From Crassaminicella thermophila (GTDB taxonomy: Bacteria > Bacillota > Clostridia > Peptostreptococcales > Thermotaleaceae): DNA of 64,000 bases. Positions 50,937-59,568 of this stretch are shown here, one piece after another. A program made the translations under genes and the position numbers. The stretch lies in contig NZ_CP042243.1 in assembly GCF_008152325.1 (NCBI RefSeq), positions 1,865,026-1,929,025 on the forward strand, given 5' to 3'. Numbering within the stretch: position 1 is the first letter of the stretch; each line of letters begins with the position of its first letter. A model generated the notes under the pieces. The model was not told the origin of the DNA. It was given only the letters and a program-made list of their open reading frames with translations, and searched no databases.

Positions 50937-51710
50937 TTATTCTTTTTTATTTTTTCTTTGCATTCCTGTATGATCTATATAAAAATCATCTTTCATAATC
51001 AGCTCTGATATAGGAACTATTTCATATCCTTCTCTTTGTAATCTTTCAATAACTAATGGTAGATACTCTAGTACATATTTTGCATTATTATGAAATAATA
51101 CAATTGAACCTTTTTTCACATTTCTTGTAACTCTATCTACAACAGGCTGTGCTCCTAATTCTTTCCAATCAAGAGAATCTACATCCCATTGAATCGTATA
51201 ATAACCATTTTTTTTTGCCGTTTCAATCAAACGGTTATTATAATCTCCAAATGGTGGCCTAAATAATATAGGTTTTACGCCTGTAATCTTTTCAATTTTT
51301 TCTCCTGTTTCATTTAACTCTTGTGTAATCTGCCCTACAGATAACTTTGACATATGTGGATGAGTGCTAGAATGATTTCCAATTTCATGACCTTTATCTT
51401 GAATTTTTTTAACCATATCAGGATATTTATCCACCCAAAATCCTACTAAGAAAAAAGTCGTCTTTACATTATATTTATCTAATATATCTAATATTCCATT
51501 CGTATATTGATCTCCCCAAGCTGCATCAAAACTTATTGCAATCTTTTTTTCTTCTGTATCTACACAATATATAGGCAAAACTTTATCTTTATTCATTACA
51601 CCAATAATCATATTCCCAAAATCACTAAGATATACAAATGTAACACCAATCAATATAAAAATACATAAAATGCTTAAAATTACCCTTCTATTAATCACCC
51701 ATATTTTCAT
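50937..51710 (-). CDS. pdaB: polysaccharide deacetylase, PdaB-like sporulation protein
   Basis: A NodB-domain deacetylase anchored by one N-terminal membrane helix (ILSILCIFILIGVTFVYLSDF). 257 residues from the ATG at 51710, where GAGGGGG lies upstream; the frame opens 28 codons earlier. Motifs: IAISFDAAWG (motif 1; the second Asp of the usual DD pair is replaced by Ala), HEIGNHSSTHPHMSKLS (motif 2), LFRPPFGDYNNRLI (motif 3), IQWDVDSLDWKE (motif 4) and VLFHNNAKYVLEYLP. The single Asp at motif 1 is a feature of PdaB. It is needed for stable spores in Bacillus. Acts outside the membrane on cell wall or cortex. Confidence 0.87.
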   Translation of the reverse strand: MKIWVINRRVILSILCIFILIGVTFVYLSDFGNMIIGVMNKDKVLPIYCVDTEEKKIAISFDAAWGDQYTNGILDILDKYNVKTTFFLVGFWVDKYPDMVKKIQDKGHEIGNHSSTHPHMSKLSVGQITQELNETGEKIEKITGVKPILFRPPFGDYNNRLIETAKKNGYYTIQWDVDSLDWKELGAQPVVDRVTRNVKKGSIVLFHNNAKYVLEYLPLVIERLQREGYEIVPISELIMKDDFYIDHTGMQRKNKKE

Positions 51711-51863
51711 CCTGAATCCCCCTCTATCATCCATTGTTATTATAATATTAAATTTATTCTGAAAGTGTACTAATATTCCTAAAAAATATAGCAATTTCTA
51801 GGTATACTATCATTCATCATTTTATAAACATAATATTGAAATAAATAAAGGGAGAGAATCTTT

Positions 51864-52769
51864 GTGATATTTTCTATTTTAATTGGAGTAATTATTTTTT
51901 TTGTTGGAATATTCATAATAACAAATTCTATGTCAAAATTATCTAATAATCATTTTAAAAATTTTATTATGAAACTTACTAAAAATCCTCTTTTAGGTGC
52001 ATTAGCAGGAATTATTGTAACTACCTTAACACAAAGCAGTAGCACAACTTCTATATTAGTTGTAAGTTTAGTAAATTCAAGAATAATAAACCTATATCAA
52101 GCTGTACCAGTTATTATGGGAGCAAATATAGGAACCACATTTACAGCTCAACTTATCAGTTTTGACTTTTTTTTTCTGATTCCCTATATATTAATATTAG
52201 GTACTATCTTATTTTTTTTAAGGTTTAAAAATATAGGTAAATTTTTAATTGGCTTTTCTTTTCTTTTTCTAGGAATAAAATTTATGGTCTATTCATTAAA
52301 ACCATTGAAGGATTTAATGTCTTTTAAATCATTAATATTATCTATAGAAAACAACAGCTTAAAAGGTGTTTTTATTGGCATAATCACAACAGCCATTATG
52401 CAAAGCAGCAGCACTTCTGTAGCAATTATTCAAAGTCTTGCCATAGGAGGCCTTATCAATATTTATCAAGCCGTACCTATTATTATGGGACAAAATATAG
52501 GTACATGTGTTACAACCCTTTTATCTAGTATAGCTACTGATAAAAATGGAAAAAGAACTGCAATAATTCATCTTTTTTTTAATATAATAGGCACTTTAAT
52601 TTTTTATCCTTTTATTAATTTATTTTCATATTTTATATATAAACTTACACCTTTTGATCCTGTTAGACAGATAGCAAATGCACATAGTTTATTCAATATA
52701 ATAAATGTTATTCTTTTATTTCCATTTATAAACTTAATGGTATTTATATCAAAAAAAGTAGTAAGATAG
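51864..52769 (+). CDS. Na/Pi cotransporter family protein, short form without PhoU domain
   Basis: A 301-residue membrane protein with two inverted PNaS repeats. Each repeat has the QSSS motif: TTLTQSSSTTSILVVSLVNS and TAIMQSSSTSVAIIQSLAIG, each followed by YQAVPVIMGANIGTT-like and YQAVPIIMGQNIGTC. These form the sodium-phosphate site. The usual C-terminal PhoU-like regulatory domain is missing; the protein stops right after the last helix. Start is GTG with AAGGGAGAG upstream. Isolated gene between divergent and convergent neighbours. Phosphate is the likely substrate. Confidence 0.88.
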   Translation: MIFSILIGVIIFFVGIFIITNSMSKLSNNHFKNFIMKLTKNPLLGALAGIIVTTLTQSSSTTSILVVSLVNSRIINLYQAVPVIMGANIGTTFTAQLISFDFFFLIPYILILGTILFFLRFKNIGKFLIGFSFLFLGIKFMVYSLKPLKDLMSFKSLILSIENNSLKGVFIGIITTAIMQSSSTSVAIIQSLAIGGLINIYQAVPIIMGQNIGTCVTTLLSSIATDKNGKRTAIIHLFFNIIGTLIFYPFINLFSYFIYKLTPFDPVRQIANAHSLFNIINVILLFPFINLMVFISKKVVR

Positions 52770-52789
52770 CTTAAAGCTATCTTACTACT
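52757..52789 (-). terminator. palindromic terminator between Na/Pi transporter and deacetylase genes
   Basis: AGTAGTAAGATAGC and GCTATCTTACTACT form a perfect stem spanning both stop codons. A T7 run follows it only on the minus strand, so it terminates the deacetylase gene. On the plus strand it may still act as a 3' hairpin. Confidence 0.75.
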
Positions 52790-53849
52790 CTAATACATAA
52801 GTTCTTAATTTTTTATCCCCTATTTTTGCAGTATCAATTACTTCCTTATAGCCTTCAGGTATTGTTACAACTTCTGGATCTCCATCAGATATATATCTTA
52901 CTCTAACTCCTTTTTCAAAACGGTCTACCCAATCATACATACCAACACCTTGTACATATTTTTGAAGATCACTAGCTCTTACTCTATGAATAGCTAGTGG
53001 GTTAAATTTTGTATGATAAGGAGATTTATATGGGTCCCAGCCTACCTCTAAAATTGCTATATTTTTATAATCTAATCCATCATAATTTCCTGATTCTAAG
53101 TATTTATATAAACTTTTATCTTTAGGTCTTGACCCAAACGGTAAAGCATGAGTATTCACTTCATAATCAGGTAAATATTTTTTTACTAATTTCACAATAC
53201 TACCTAATTCCTTTTGAATTCTTTTAGCATCTGCATTTTTATAATTTATATGACTAGCAGTATGATTTCCTATATCCATCCCTTTTTCAACAATATATTT
53301 TAACTTATATGCCAAATGCTCTTCTTGTCCAAATGGTATGTTATTATTTATAAAAAAAGTTGCTTCTAGTGGAAAATCAGGATGTTTTTCATGGAATTTT
53401 TCAAGAATTCCAACAGCACAATCCGGATCAATAATAAAATCACCTTTTTCATTTTTAATCATATTAAAATTATTCTGCCATCCATCATCAAAAGTTAATA
53501 CAATAGGTGTATATCCTGCTTTAGTTGTAATATTTCCTGTTACATAATCTTTCAAGCTGATTGGTCTATAACCTTTATCATAAAGATATTGTAAATCTTT
53601 TCTAAAATTTTCTGGAGTTCTTGTAAATTCTCCTTCTGGCTCAGCAATGCTATGATACATCAGTACCATAATTTGGCCAGCTTCATTTGGTTTAATTTTT
53701 TGTAAATCAATCTCTTTTTTCTCAACTTTTTTTTCATTTTCTATTGCTACAGCTTCCTTTTCTTCCTCTTTAACTGCTTTTGTAGTACAACCTGTTGCCA
53801 ATATACTTGCTGCTATTACTAATGCAATTATTTTTTTATATATAGCCAC
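52785..53849 (-). CDS. polysaccharide deacetylase lipoprotein
   Basis: A secreted, lipid-anchored NodB-type deacetylase of 354 residues. The signal peptide MAIYKKIIALVIAASILATGC ends in a lipobox (ATGC). A charged linker rich in Glu/Lys (about 25-50) follows. The catalytic domain has QIMVLMYHSIAEPEGEF, VLTFDDGWQNNF (the DD metal/base pair), MDIGNHTASHINYKNA with two His, and THALPFGSRP. A C-terminal part with HRVRASDLQKYVQG may be family specific. Substrate could be peptidoglycan or a surface polymer. GTG start with GGGAGG. Confidence 0.88.
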   Translation of the reverse strand: MAIYKKIIALVIAASILATGCTTKAVKEEEKEAVAIENEKKVEKKEIDLQKIKPNEAGQIMVLMYHSIAEPEGEFTRTPENFRKDLQYLYDKGYRPISLKDYVTGNITTKAGYTPIVLTFDDGWQNNFNMIKNEKGDFIIDPDCAVGILEKFHEKHPDFPLEATFFINNNIPFGQEEHLAYKLKYIVEKGMDIGNHTASHINYKNADAKRIQKELGSIVKLVKKYLPDYEVNTHALPFGSRPKDKSLYKYLESGNYDGLDYKNIAILEVGWDPYKSPYHTKFNPLAIHRVRASDLQKYVQGVGMYDWVDRFEKGVRVRYISDGDPEVVTIPEGYKEVIDTAKIGDKKLRTYVLE

Positions 53850-54063
53850 TTATAATCCTCCCTTATTTTTATCTTTATAATAATTATATAATAGTCTGAT
53901 TCCATAATCTAGTTTACAAATAATGAAAAAACTAGAAATTTATTATTTTTTGTAGCCTTTTAGAAGAATTTCTTACAAAATCATTTTTTTACAAAACATA
54001 ATTTTGATAAATAAACAAAAACTAATATATAGATAAGCAATTTCAATTAAAGGAGGTCTTCTC

Positions 54064-54252
54064 TTGTCAAATATAAGAAGTCAGTACACCAATATAAAAG
54101 GAGAAAGAGTAGAATTAGGCAGAAGAACCTTTAAAGTTGATGAAAGACACTTTTTAAGGGAAGCTCAGTCCCAAAAAGCTCAATTAGAAAGTGTTCATCA
54201 GCATGGTACTAGAAAAGATGTAAAAATAAAAATGAATAGAAAATTAACGTAG
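54064..54252 (+). CDS. small basic protein of unknown function (62 aa)
   Basis: A 62-residue, strongly charged protein, no membrane segment or signal. It begins SNIRSQYTNIKGERVELGRR and has DERHFLREAQSQKAQLESVH, probably a helix. TTG start with a perfect AAAGGAGG 7 nt upstream, and a terminator directly after the stop, so it is an expressed monocistronic gene. I do not recognise the family. Confidence 0.72.
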   Translation: MSNIRSQYTNIKGERVELGRRTFKVDERHFLREAQSQKAQLESVHQHGTRKDVKIKMNRKLT

Positions 54253-54279
54253 GGTAGAAAAATCTACCCTATCTTTTTA
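54250..54279 (+). terminator. terminator of the 62-aa protein gene
   Basis: TAGGGTAGA and TCTACCCTA with a 4-nt loop, then TCTTTTT on the plus strand. It overlaps the stop of the convergent gene. Confidence 0.83.
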
Positions 54280-54958
54280 TAACCTGATTCCCTTTAGGAC
54301 ATACTCTAACACAAATGCCACATACAACACCTCTTCCAATATGCTGATAATGATTATGCATATGCATACTACAAGCTTTTGCATCAACTAATTCTTCTCT
54401 TTTTATCCCTGGATACCATAATTCTCCTCTCAAAGCTAAAGCTGGACATGCTCTAACACATTTTTTACAACTTCCACATTGTGATTCTTCTACAGGCTTA
54501 TCATAAATTGCTTCCATATTTGTTAAAACTGTTCCAAGCCTTACCCTTGGTCCAAATTCCTCTGTTACTAAACACGCATTTCTTCCAATCCATCCAATCC
54601 CTGCCCTTGTAGCTGCAGTTCTATGTTGAAAAATTCCACTATACTGCTTACCATCAATATTCACACTTTGTGATGCAGGAATTGGCATAGCCAAGTATCC
54701 CCAGTTTTGAAGCTGCATAGAAATTTTTAATGTTATTTGATCAATATAAGTATTTACTGTTCTATAATGATGAAAATATGTATGAGTTGGTGTATCTTCT
54801 ATTTGGGCTATAATTTCATCAGATAATCTTACTGCAATCGAAATACCTGTTTTTAGATGCTTTAAATCTTTTGGTAATAAATCTTCTAAAAATGCAAACC
54901 CTACTTTTGAAGCACCCCATTTTTTAATTTTTTCTTTTAGTATTACTGTTTTGTCCAC
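54269..54958 (-). CDS. QueG-like 4Fe-4S double-cluster protein (short)
   Basis: A 229-residue soluble iron-sulfur protein related to epoxyqueuosine reductase. It carries the conserved HHYRTVNTYIDQITLKI region, TRAGIGWIGRNACLVTEEFGPRVRLG, and two 4Fe-4S clusters: CGSCKKCVRACPALAL and CSMHMH-x-CGICVRVCPKGN. True QueG is around 350-390 residues with an N-terminal corrinoid-binding part; here that part is reduced and the HEAT-repeat tail is missing. It is therefore more likely a reductive-dehalogenase/QueG-like ferredoxin of unknown substrate. GTG start. Confidence 0.82.
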   Translation of the reverse strand: MDKTVILKEKIKKWGASKVGFAFLEDLLPKDLKHLKTGISIAVRLSDEIIAQIEDTPTHTYFHHYRTVNTYIDQITLKISMQLQNWGYLAMPIPASQSVNIDGKQYSGIFQHRTAATRAGIGWIGRNACLVTEEFGPRVRLGTVLTNMEAIYDKPVEESQCGSCKKCVRACPALALRGELWYPGIKREELVDAKACSMHMHNHYQHIGRGVVCGICVRVCPKGNQVIKR

Positions 54959-55171
54959 AAAAATTCCCTACCTTCAAATTTTCTTTTATTTTATTATTTT
55001 ATCACTAAATAAGCAATTTATTTTATCATGAAATTAATCATTTTTTGCATTTAATCCAATAATTATACTACATTACAAAATATACTAACATATTTTTTTG
55101 TGATTTGGTTAAATTAATAATACAACATTAAAAATGTTGTACTCAAAAAAAATTGCTGGGAGGGAAAATAA

Positions 55172-55375
55172 ATGGCAAATAATAATAAGGTAGTTGTTCC
55201 TGAAGCTAGAATGGCTTTAAATCAAATGAAAGCTGAAATCGCTAATGAACTTGGACTTACAAATTATGAAAATATTGATAAAGGAAATTTAACTTCTAGA
55301 CAAAACGGTTATGTGGGTGGATATATTACAAAAAGATTGGTTGAAATGGCTGAAAGAAGTATGGCTGGTAAATAA
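55172..55375 (+). CDS. alpha/beta-type small acid-soluble spore protein
   Basis: A 67-residue DNA-binding spore protein. Both conserved segments are present: ARMALNQMKAEIANELGLTN, with the germination-protease site around KAEIANELG, and GNLTSRQNGYVGGYITKRLV. Ribosome site GGGAGGG. A hairpin (ACAACAT...ATGTTGT) lies about 30 nt upstream, and a terminator follows. It should be transcribed in the forespore; I could not identify a convincing sigma-G promoter. Confidence 0.95.
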   Translation: MANNNKVVVPEARMALNQMKAEIANELGLTNYENIDKGNLTSRQNGYVGGYITKRLVEMAERSMAGK

Positions 55376-55385
55376 ATATAATAAT

Positions 55386-55424
55386 AAAAGGAGAAATGAG
55401 TTTATCATTTCTCCTTTTATTTTG
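55386..55424 (+). terminator. terminator of the spore-protein gene
   Basis: AAAAGGAGAAATGA and TCATTTCTCCTTTT with a 5-nt loop and a T-rich tail. Confidence 0.85.
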
Positions 55425-55499
55425 TTGCGCTTTTATGTTTAGAATATGCTATAATCATATTGGATATATATTTTATATTTTTATGAAGCAGGTGAAAAT

Positions 55500-56030
55500 A
55501 TGTTTTATAATGATACACAACAACTAGCAAAACACAAGCTTATATTATTATATATATTTGATAAATTTTCAATGGCTCTTACAAATACACAAATAACCCA
55601 GTTTATTATGGAAAAAGATTATATGAATTACTTCTTGTTACAACAGTTTCTTGGAGAATTAGTAAACACTGGCATGTTAGAGTATAGTAAAAGTAATAAT
55701 AGCTTTTTCTATGTATTAACAGAAAAAGGTAAGCGTACTTTACAGTATTTTAAAGATAGATTATCAAATGAATTAATTGATGAAATTGACAAATCTATCG
55801 AACAAAGAAAGCAAATATTACTAAAAGAAATGCAAATTACAGCAGACTACACAAAAAGAAATAAAAATGAATACATTGTAGATTTAAAGGTGATTGAAAA
55901 TAATATTACTTTAATTGATTTAAAGCTAAATGTAGTTTCTAATAAGCAAGCAAAACAAATTTGTGAAAAATGGAAAACACAAGCACAAAATATTTATGGA
56001 GATATTATAAATTTACTAATTAAACAATAA
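55500..56030 (+). CDS. DUF4364 family winged-helix protein
   Basis: A 176-residue protein of the DUF4364 family found in Clostridia. The N-terminal half is winged-helix-like: QLAKHKLILLYIFDKFSMAL, TNTQITQFIMEKDYMNYFLLQQFLGEL, then SFFYVLTEKGKRTLQYF. The second half is helical and charged, with no catalytic motif. Presumably a DNA-binding regulator, target unknown. An extended -10 (TGCTATAAT at 55447-55455) lies about 45 nt upstream. Confidence 0.85.
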   Translation: MFYNDTQQLAKHKLILLYIFDKFSMALTNTQITQFIMEKDYMNYFLLQQFLGELVNTGMLEYSKSNNSFFYVLTEKGKRTLQYFKDRLSNELIDEIDKSIEQRKQILLKEMQITADYTKRNKNEYIVDLKVIENNITLIDLKLNVVSNKQAKQICEKWKTQAQNIYGDIINLLIKQ

Positions 56031-56062
56031 TCCCCCCTTTTTTCTGCTTATATCAGGGGGGA

Positions 56063-57004
56063 CTATACGCATACGATTGTGCTTGGCTCTATTCCCACAG
56101 GAATGTTTTTTAAAATGCTTAAATTTTTCAAATTCATAACTGTTAATGTATTATCTTGCATATTTCCTACAAACAAATATTGATTTTTTTTGTCTTTTTC
56201 AATACAGCCTGGCATTCTTCCTACATAAACACGATCTATTAACTTCTTTTCTTTTATATCTAAAATATTTACAGCATTCAGTTCGGCATCTGTAATATAT
56301 AAAATATTTTCATTCTTTCCTATCACTGCTTCTACTGGCATTTTTCCTACTCTTATTCTATCCATAATTTTTAAATTTTTACTATCTAAAATGGTAATAC
56401 TTCCACCTTGTCTGCTTGAAAAACTAGTATTTACAACAAAAATGAAATTCCCTTCTTTATTTAAAGTAATATGATAAGGGTTTGGATGAACATATACTGA
56501 CTTTTCTATGTCATTAGTAGCTGTATTAATAACAGTTATTGTATCTGAACCTATATTTGTTACATATAGCTTTTGATTATCTTTACTTAATTTAACATCA
56601 TGCGGCATTCTTCCTACAGGTATTTGGGCTAATAAACCTCTACTTTCTAGACTAATAACAGAAATAGAATTAGAATCAGTATTTGATACATATATAGTTT
56701 TGTTCTTTTTACAAATCACTATATGACTTGGACAACTTCCTACACATATATTGTCAATAATTTTATTTTGAATAAGATCAACTATACTAATACTTGCATT
56801 ATGTGAGTTTGTTATATAAAGATATCTTTTATTGTAATCAATAACAGCATGATGTGGCCCTAAAGCTGGCTTTTTTATTTTATAAAAAAATATATCTTCC
56901 AGCTCTATTTTATATATTTCTTCTAATTTTATTAAGTTTAAAACGGAAATTGTATCCTCTCCCATATTAGCTACAAAAACCATATTTTCAAAATTTGTTT
57001 TCAT
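56063..57004 (-). CDS. YVTN-type beta-propeller repeat protein
   Basis: A 313-residue protein made of about seven 40-45-residue blades. Repeated elements include YITNSHNASISIVDLIQNKI, IYVSNTDSNSISVISLES, LYVTNIGSDTITVINTATND and FVGNMQDNTLTVMNLKN, with VGRMPHDVKL/VGRMPGCIEK-type links. No signal peptide is present, so it is probably cytosolic, which is less common for this class. Such propellers act as ligand or protein platforms; function unknown. Ribosome site AGGGGTG. Confidence 0.88.
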   Translation of the reverse strand: MKTNFENMVFVANMGEDTISVLNLIKLEEIYKIELEDIFFYKIKKPALGPHHAVIDYNKRYLYITNSHNASISIVDLIQNKIIDNICVGSCPSHIVICKKNKTIYVSNTDSNSISVISLESRGLLAQIPVGRMPHDVKLSKDNQKLYVTNIGSDTITVINTATNDIEKSVYVHPNPYHITLNKEGNFIFVVNTSFSSRQGGSITILDSKNLKIMDRIRVGKMPVEAVIGKNENILYITDAELNAVNILDIKEKKLIDRVYVGRMPGCIEKDKKNQYLFVGNMQDNTLTVMNLKNLSILKNIPVGIEPSTIVCV

Positions 57005-57087
57005 CCCTTCACCCCTAGAAAAGTCATAGATTTCATATTACCTTTATATCATTTTATGCATATATTTTTTTGTTGTGATTGTTTTTG

Positions 57088-57116
57088 TTGACCTTTCTAA
57101 ATTTATGTATTATCAT
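57088..57116 (+). promoter_or_regulatory. sigma-A promoter of the TSCPD gene
   Basis: TTGACC (57088-57093), 17 nt, TATCAT (57111-57116). Confidence 0.75.
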
Positions 57117-57152
57117 CTTTTATGAATACAATAGTGAATAGGAGGATTTGCA

Positions 57153-57404
57153 GTGTATATTTATAAGACATCCGGTGTTTGTTCAAAGCAAATTGAATTT
57201 TCCGTAGAAAATAATGTTATTAAAAAAGTAAAATTTTATGGTGGATGCCCAGGTAACTTACAGGGAATTAGTAAGCTTGTAGAAGGAATGCATGTTGATG
57301 AAGCAATAAAAAGACTTAGTGGCATTACATGTGGACCAAAATCAACTTCTTGTCCTGATCAATTATCAAAAGCTTTAGTCGCATTAAAAGAAAAAATTGC
57401 ATAA
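57153..57404 (+). CDS. TSCPD-domain protein (TIGR03905-type)
   Basis: An 83-residue stand-alone TSCPD domain. The motif is visible as STSCPDQLSKALVALK, with KFYGGCPGNLQGISKLVEGM before it. TSCPD domains occur at the ends of B12-dependent ribonucleotide reductases; this single-domain form has unknown function. GTG start with AGGAGG. A palindromic terminator follows. Confidence 0.9.
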   Translation: MYIYKTSGVCSKQIEFSVENNVIKKVKFYGGCPGNLQGISKLVEGMHVDEAIKRLSGITCGPKSTSCPDQLSKALVALKEKIA

Positions 57405-57432
57405 ATAAAATCGCCATATGGCGATTTTATTT
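57404..57432. terminator. bidirectional terminator after the TSCPD gene
   Basis: AAAATCGCC ATAT GGCGATTTT is a perfect palindrome with A/T flanks on both sides, between convergent genes. Confidence 0.85.
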
Positions 57433-57633
57433 AAATAATATTTTGTTATATAATCTTTCTTTAGAATAATATAAATTTCTTAACTTTACTTCTTTTATTA
57501 ATTGATCACAAATAGCTAATGTTTCTTTATAATATTTATCTTCTGATTTTAAACATTTAAACGTTTCATGGATTTTGTTAATTAGTTCTTCATCATTAAG
57601 CCTCTTAAACGGCCTAAAATTAAGTACCTTCAT
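57427..57633 (-). CDS. small helical protein of unknown function (68 aa)
   Basis: A 68-residue charged, soluble protein. Start at the ATG at 57633 with AGGGGGC eight bases upstream; the frame opens 13 codons earlier, before that site. It reads KVLNFRPFKRLNDEELINKI and then two helices with many Lys/Glu. No known motif. It lies 61 nt after the sigma-54 activator and may be transcribed with it. Confidence 0.62.
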   Translation of the reverse strand: MKVLNFRPFKRLNDEELINKIHETFKCLKSEDKYYKETLAICDQLIKEVKLRNLYYSKERLYNKILFK

Positions 57634-57694
57634 AAAAAAAAGCCCCCTATTCATATATTTTAGTATATGCATAGGGAGATAAATTATGATTAAA

Positions 57695-59551
57695 CTATTT
57701 AATTTTATATTTTTTTAACTTTTCATAAAAACTAGTCTTTCCAATTTTTAAAGCCTTCATAGCCTTTGCTCTATCATTTTGATAATATTTTAATGCTTCT
57801 TTTATGGCATTTTTTTCTGCTTTCTGTACATATTCTTTTAAAGGTTTAATGATTTCTCTAGATTCTTCAACTTTTTTTATGCCAATTTTAAAAGGTAAAT
57901 GATATACTTGTATAGTATTTCCTTCTGCAATGTTTACGGCTCTTTCTAAAACATTTTCAAGCTCTCTTATGTTTCCAGGCCAATCATGTTTCATTAAACG
58001 ATAAAGAGCTTCTCCTGAAATATTTTTTTCTTCAATCCCCATTCTTTTACATATTCTTGGCAAAATAGCATTTGTCAAAGAATAAATGTCTTGTTTTCTT
58101 TCTCTTAATGGAGGTAGCCAAATAGGAAAAACATTAACCCTATAATATAAATCCTCTCGAAACCTACCCTTAAGCATCTCTTCTTCTAAATCTTTATTCG
58201 TAGCTGCAATAATTCGCACATCCACTGATATTTCTTTCGTTCCTCCTAAACGAAAAAATGTTTTATTTTGCAATACTTGCAATAGTTTTACCTGTAAATG
58301 TAAACTCATTTCAGCTATTTCATCTAGAAATATTGTTCCTTTAGATGCTGCTTCAAAAAGTCCTTCTTTCCCTTGACTTCTTGCTCCTGTAAAAGCTCCT
58401 CTTTCATATCCAAATAATTCACTCTCTAAAAGCTCTTCTGGAATAGCACCACAATTCACATGAATAAAAGGCTTATCTTTGTATTTACTTGCATTATGTA
58501 TAGCTCTTGCAAGCAAGCTTTTTCCTGTACCACTCTCCCCTAAAAGCAATAGAGTTGAATTTGATTTAGAAGCTTTATAAGCTAATTTTTTTACATTTTT
58601 AATTTCTTCACTCTCTCCTAATATTTCTGAAAATAAATCTTGCGTATTTTTTTCTTCTTTAAGCATTCTTTCCATTTGTTTAATATGCAGTAAAGCCTCA
58701 TCTCTTTCTTTTGTTACTTTTTTAAGGATAGATATATCTTCTACTTTTAAGGCTGCTCCTACTCGTTTTCCTTCTATACTTACAGGCAATAAAGTACAGA
58801 GAGTTGGAAAACCATTAATCTCTGTAAACTTATCTTTATAGCTGATATTTTTTCCTTTTGCTACTTGATAAAATTCTTTAATTGTATCCCCAAACTCATG
58901 TATTTCAAATATATCTTTTCCTATAACATCAAATTCTTCATACTTACCTTTTCCTCTAAATGATTTTCCTGATAATAATTCAGTAATACTTTCTCCACGA
59001 GCAGTATAACCTCCTGCTTGATAAAATTTCACTTTCTTTGTATCCCCATCAATTACTACCATATGTCCTACGGCATTAATATAATTCATTTTAAAAGATT
59101 GATTTTCTACTGTGATCTCAATAAACTTCATCAAAAAGTTAATCTGTATACGAATAGCAATATTTTGAAAAATTGTATCTAATACAAAAATATCCTTATT
59201 ATTTTCTGATTTTTGATATTTATATACAGGTAAAACATCTTTGCTTTTATATAATCCAATTCCTGCAAATACATCTCTTAAATTAATATCTGAATCATCT
59301 ATACCTATATAATTTAAGTCCTTTGGTGTAAGCCCACCATCATCCTTCCCTAGACAATTATCTGCAATGATTACAATATCTTTAGGGTTTATTTTTCCTG
59401 CATCATGTCCAATTCCTTGATTATGGACAATTCCAAATATTTCTTTTGCTTTCTTATTATATATTTGAATTTTTCCTTTATAGTCTATAAATATGAAGCC
59501 CTCTGTCATCATGTCTGCAAACTGCTTAATATAGCTTTCATTTTCAAACAT
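57695..59551 (-). CDS. sigma-54-dependent activator with PAS, AAA+ and Fis-type domains
   Basis: A 618-residue enhancer-binding protein. The first PAS-like module is QFADMMTEGFIFIDYKGKIQ, then a family-specific region (about 45-180) with NPKDIVIIADNCLGKDDGGL, and a second sensor region (VIDGDTKKVKFYQAGGYTAR). AAA+ domain: Walker A LGESGTGKS, contact loop GAFTGA, Walker B GTIFLDEIAEM. HTH: RAKAMKALKIGKTSFYEKLK. Start at the ATG at 59551, preceded by AAAGGTGA; the GTG three codons earlier is inside that site. It is 17 nt after folC and probably in the folC operon. No sigma-54 promoter is visible nearby, so its targets lie elsewhere. Confidence 0.92.
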   Translation of the reverse strand: MFENESYIKQFADMMTEGFIFIDYKGKIQIYNKKAKEIFGIVHNQGIGHDAGKINPKDIVIIADNCLGKDDGGLTPKDLNYIGIDDSDINLRDVFAGIGLYKSKDVLPVYKYQKSENNKDIFVLDTIFQNIAIRIQINFLMKFIEITVENQSFKMNYINAVGHMVVIDGDTKKVKFYQAGGYTARGESITELLSGKSFRGKGKYEEFDVIGKDIFEIHEFGDTIKEFYQVAKGKNISYKDKFTEINGFPTLCTLLPVSIEGKRVGAALKVEDISILKKVTKERDEALLHIKQMERMLKEEKNTQDLFSEILGESEEIKNVKKLAYKASKSNSTLLLLGESGTGKSLLARAIHNASKYKDKPFIHVNCGAIPEELLESELFGYERGAFTGARSQGKEGLFEAASKGTIFLDEIAEMSLHLQVKLLQVLQNKTFFRLGGTKEISVDVRIIAATNKDLEEEMLKGRFREDLYYRVNVFPIWLPPLRERKQDIYSLTNAILPRICKRMGIEEKNISGEALYRLMKHDWPGNIRELENVLERAVNIAEGNTIQVYHLPFKIGIKKVEESREIIKPLKEYVQKAEKNAIKEALKYYQNDRAKAMKALKIGKTSFYEKLKKYKIK

Positions 59552-59568
59552 ATAAATCACCTTTTAAG

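Noticed and set aside
55115-55145. ACAACAT...ATGTTGT hairpin before the spore-protein gene as an activator site of the 4-hydroxybutyrate regulator
   Set aside because: It lacks the GTTGC/GCAAC half-sites and no sigma-54 promoter is nearby; more likely a leader hairpin.
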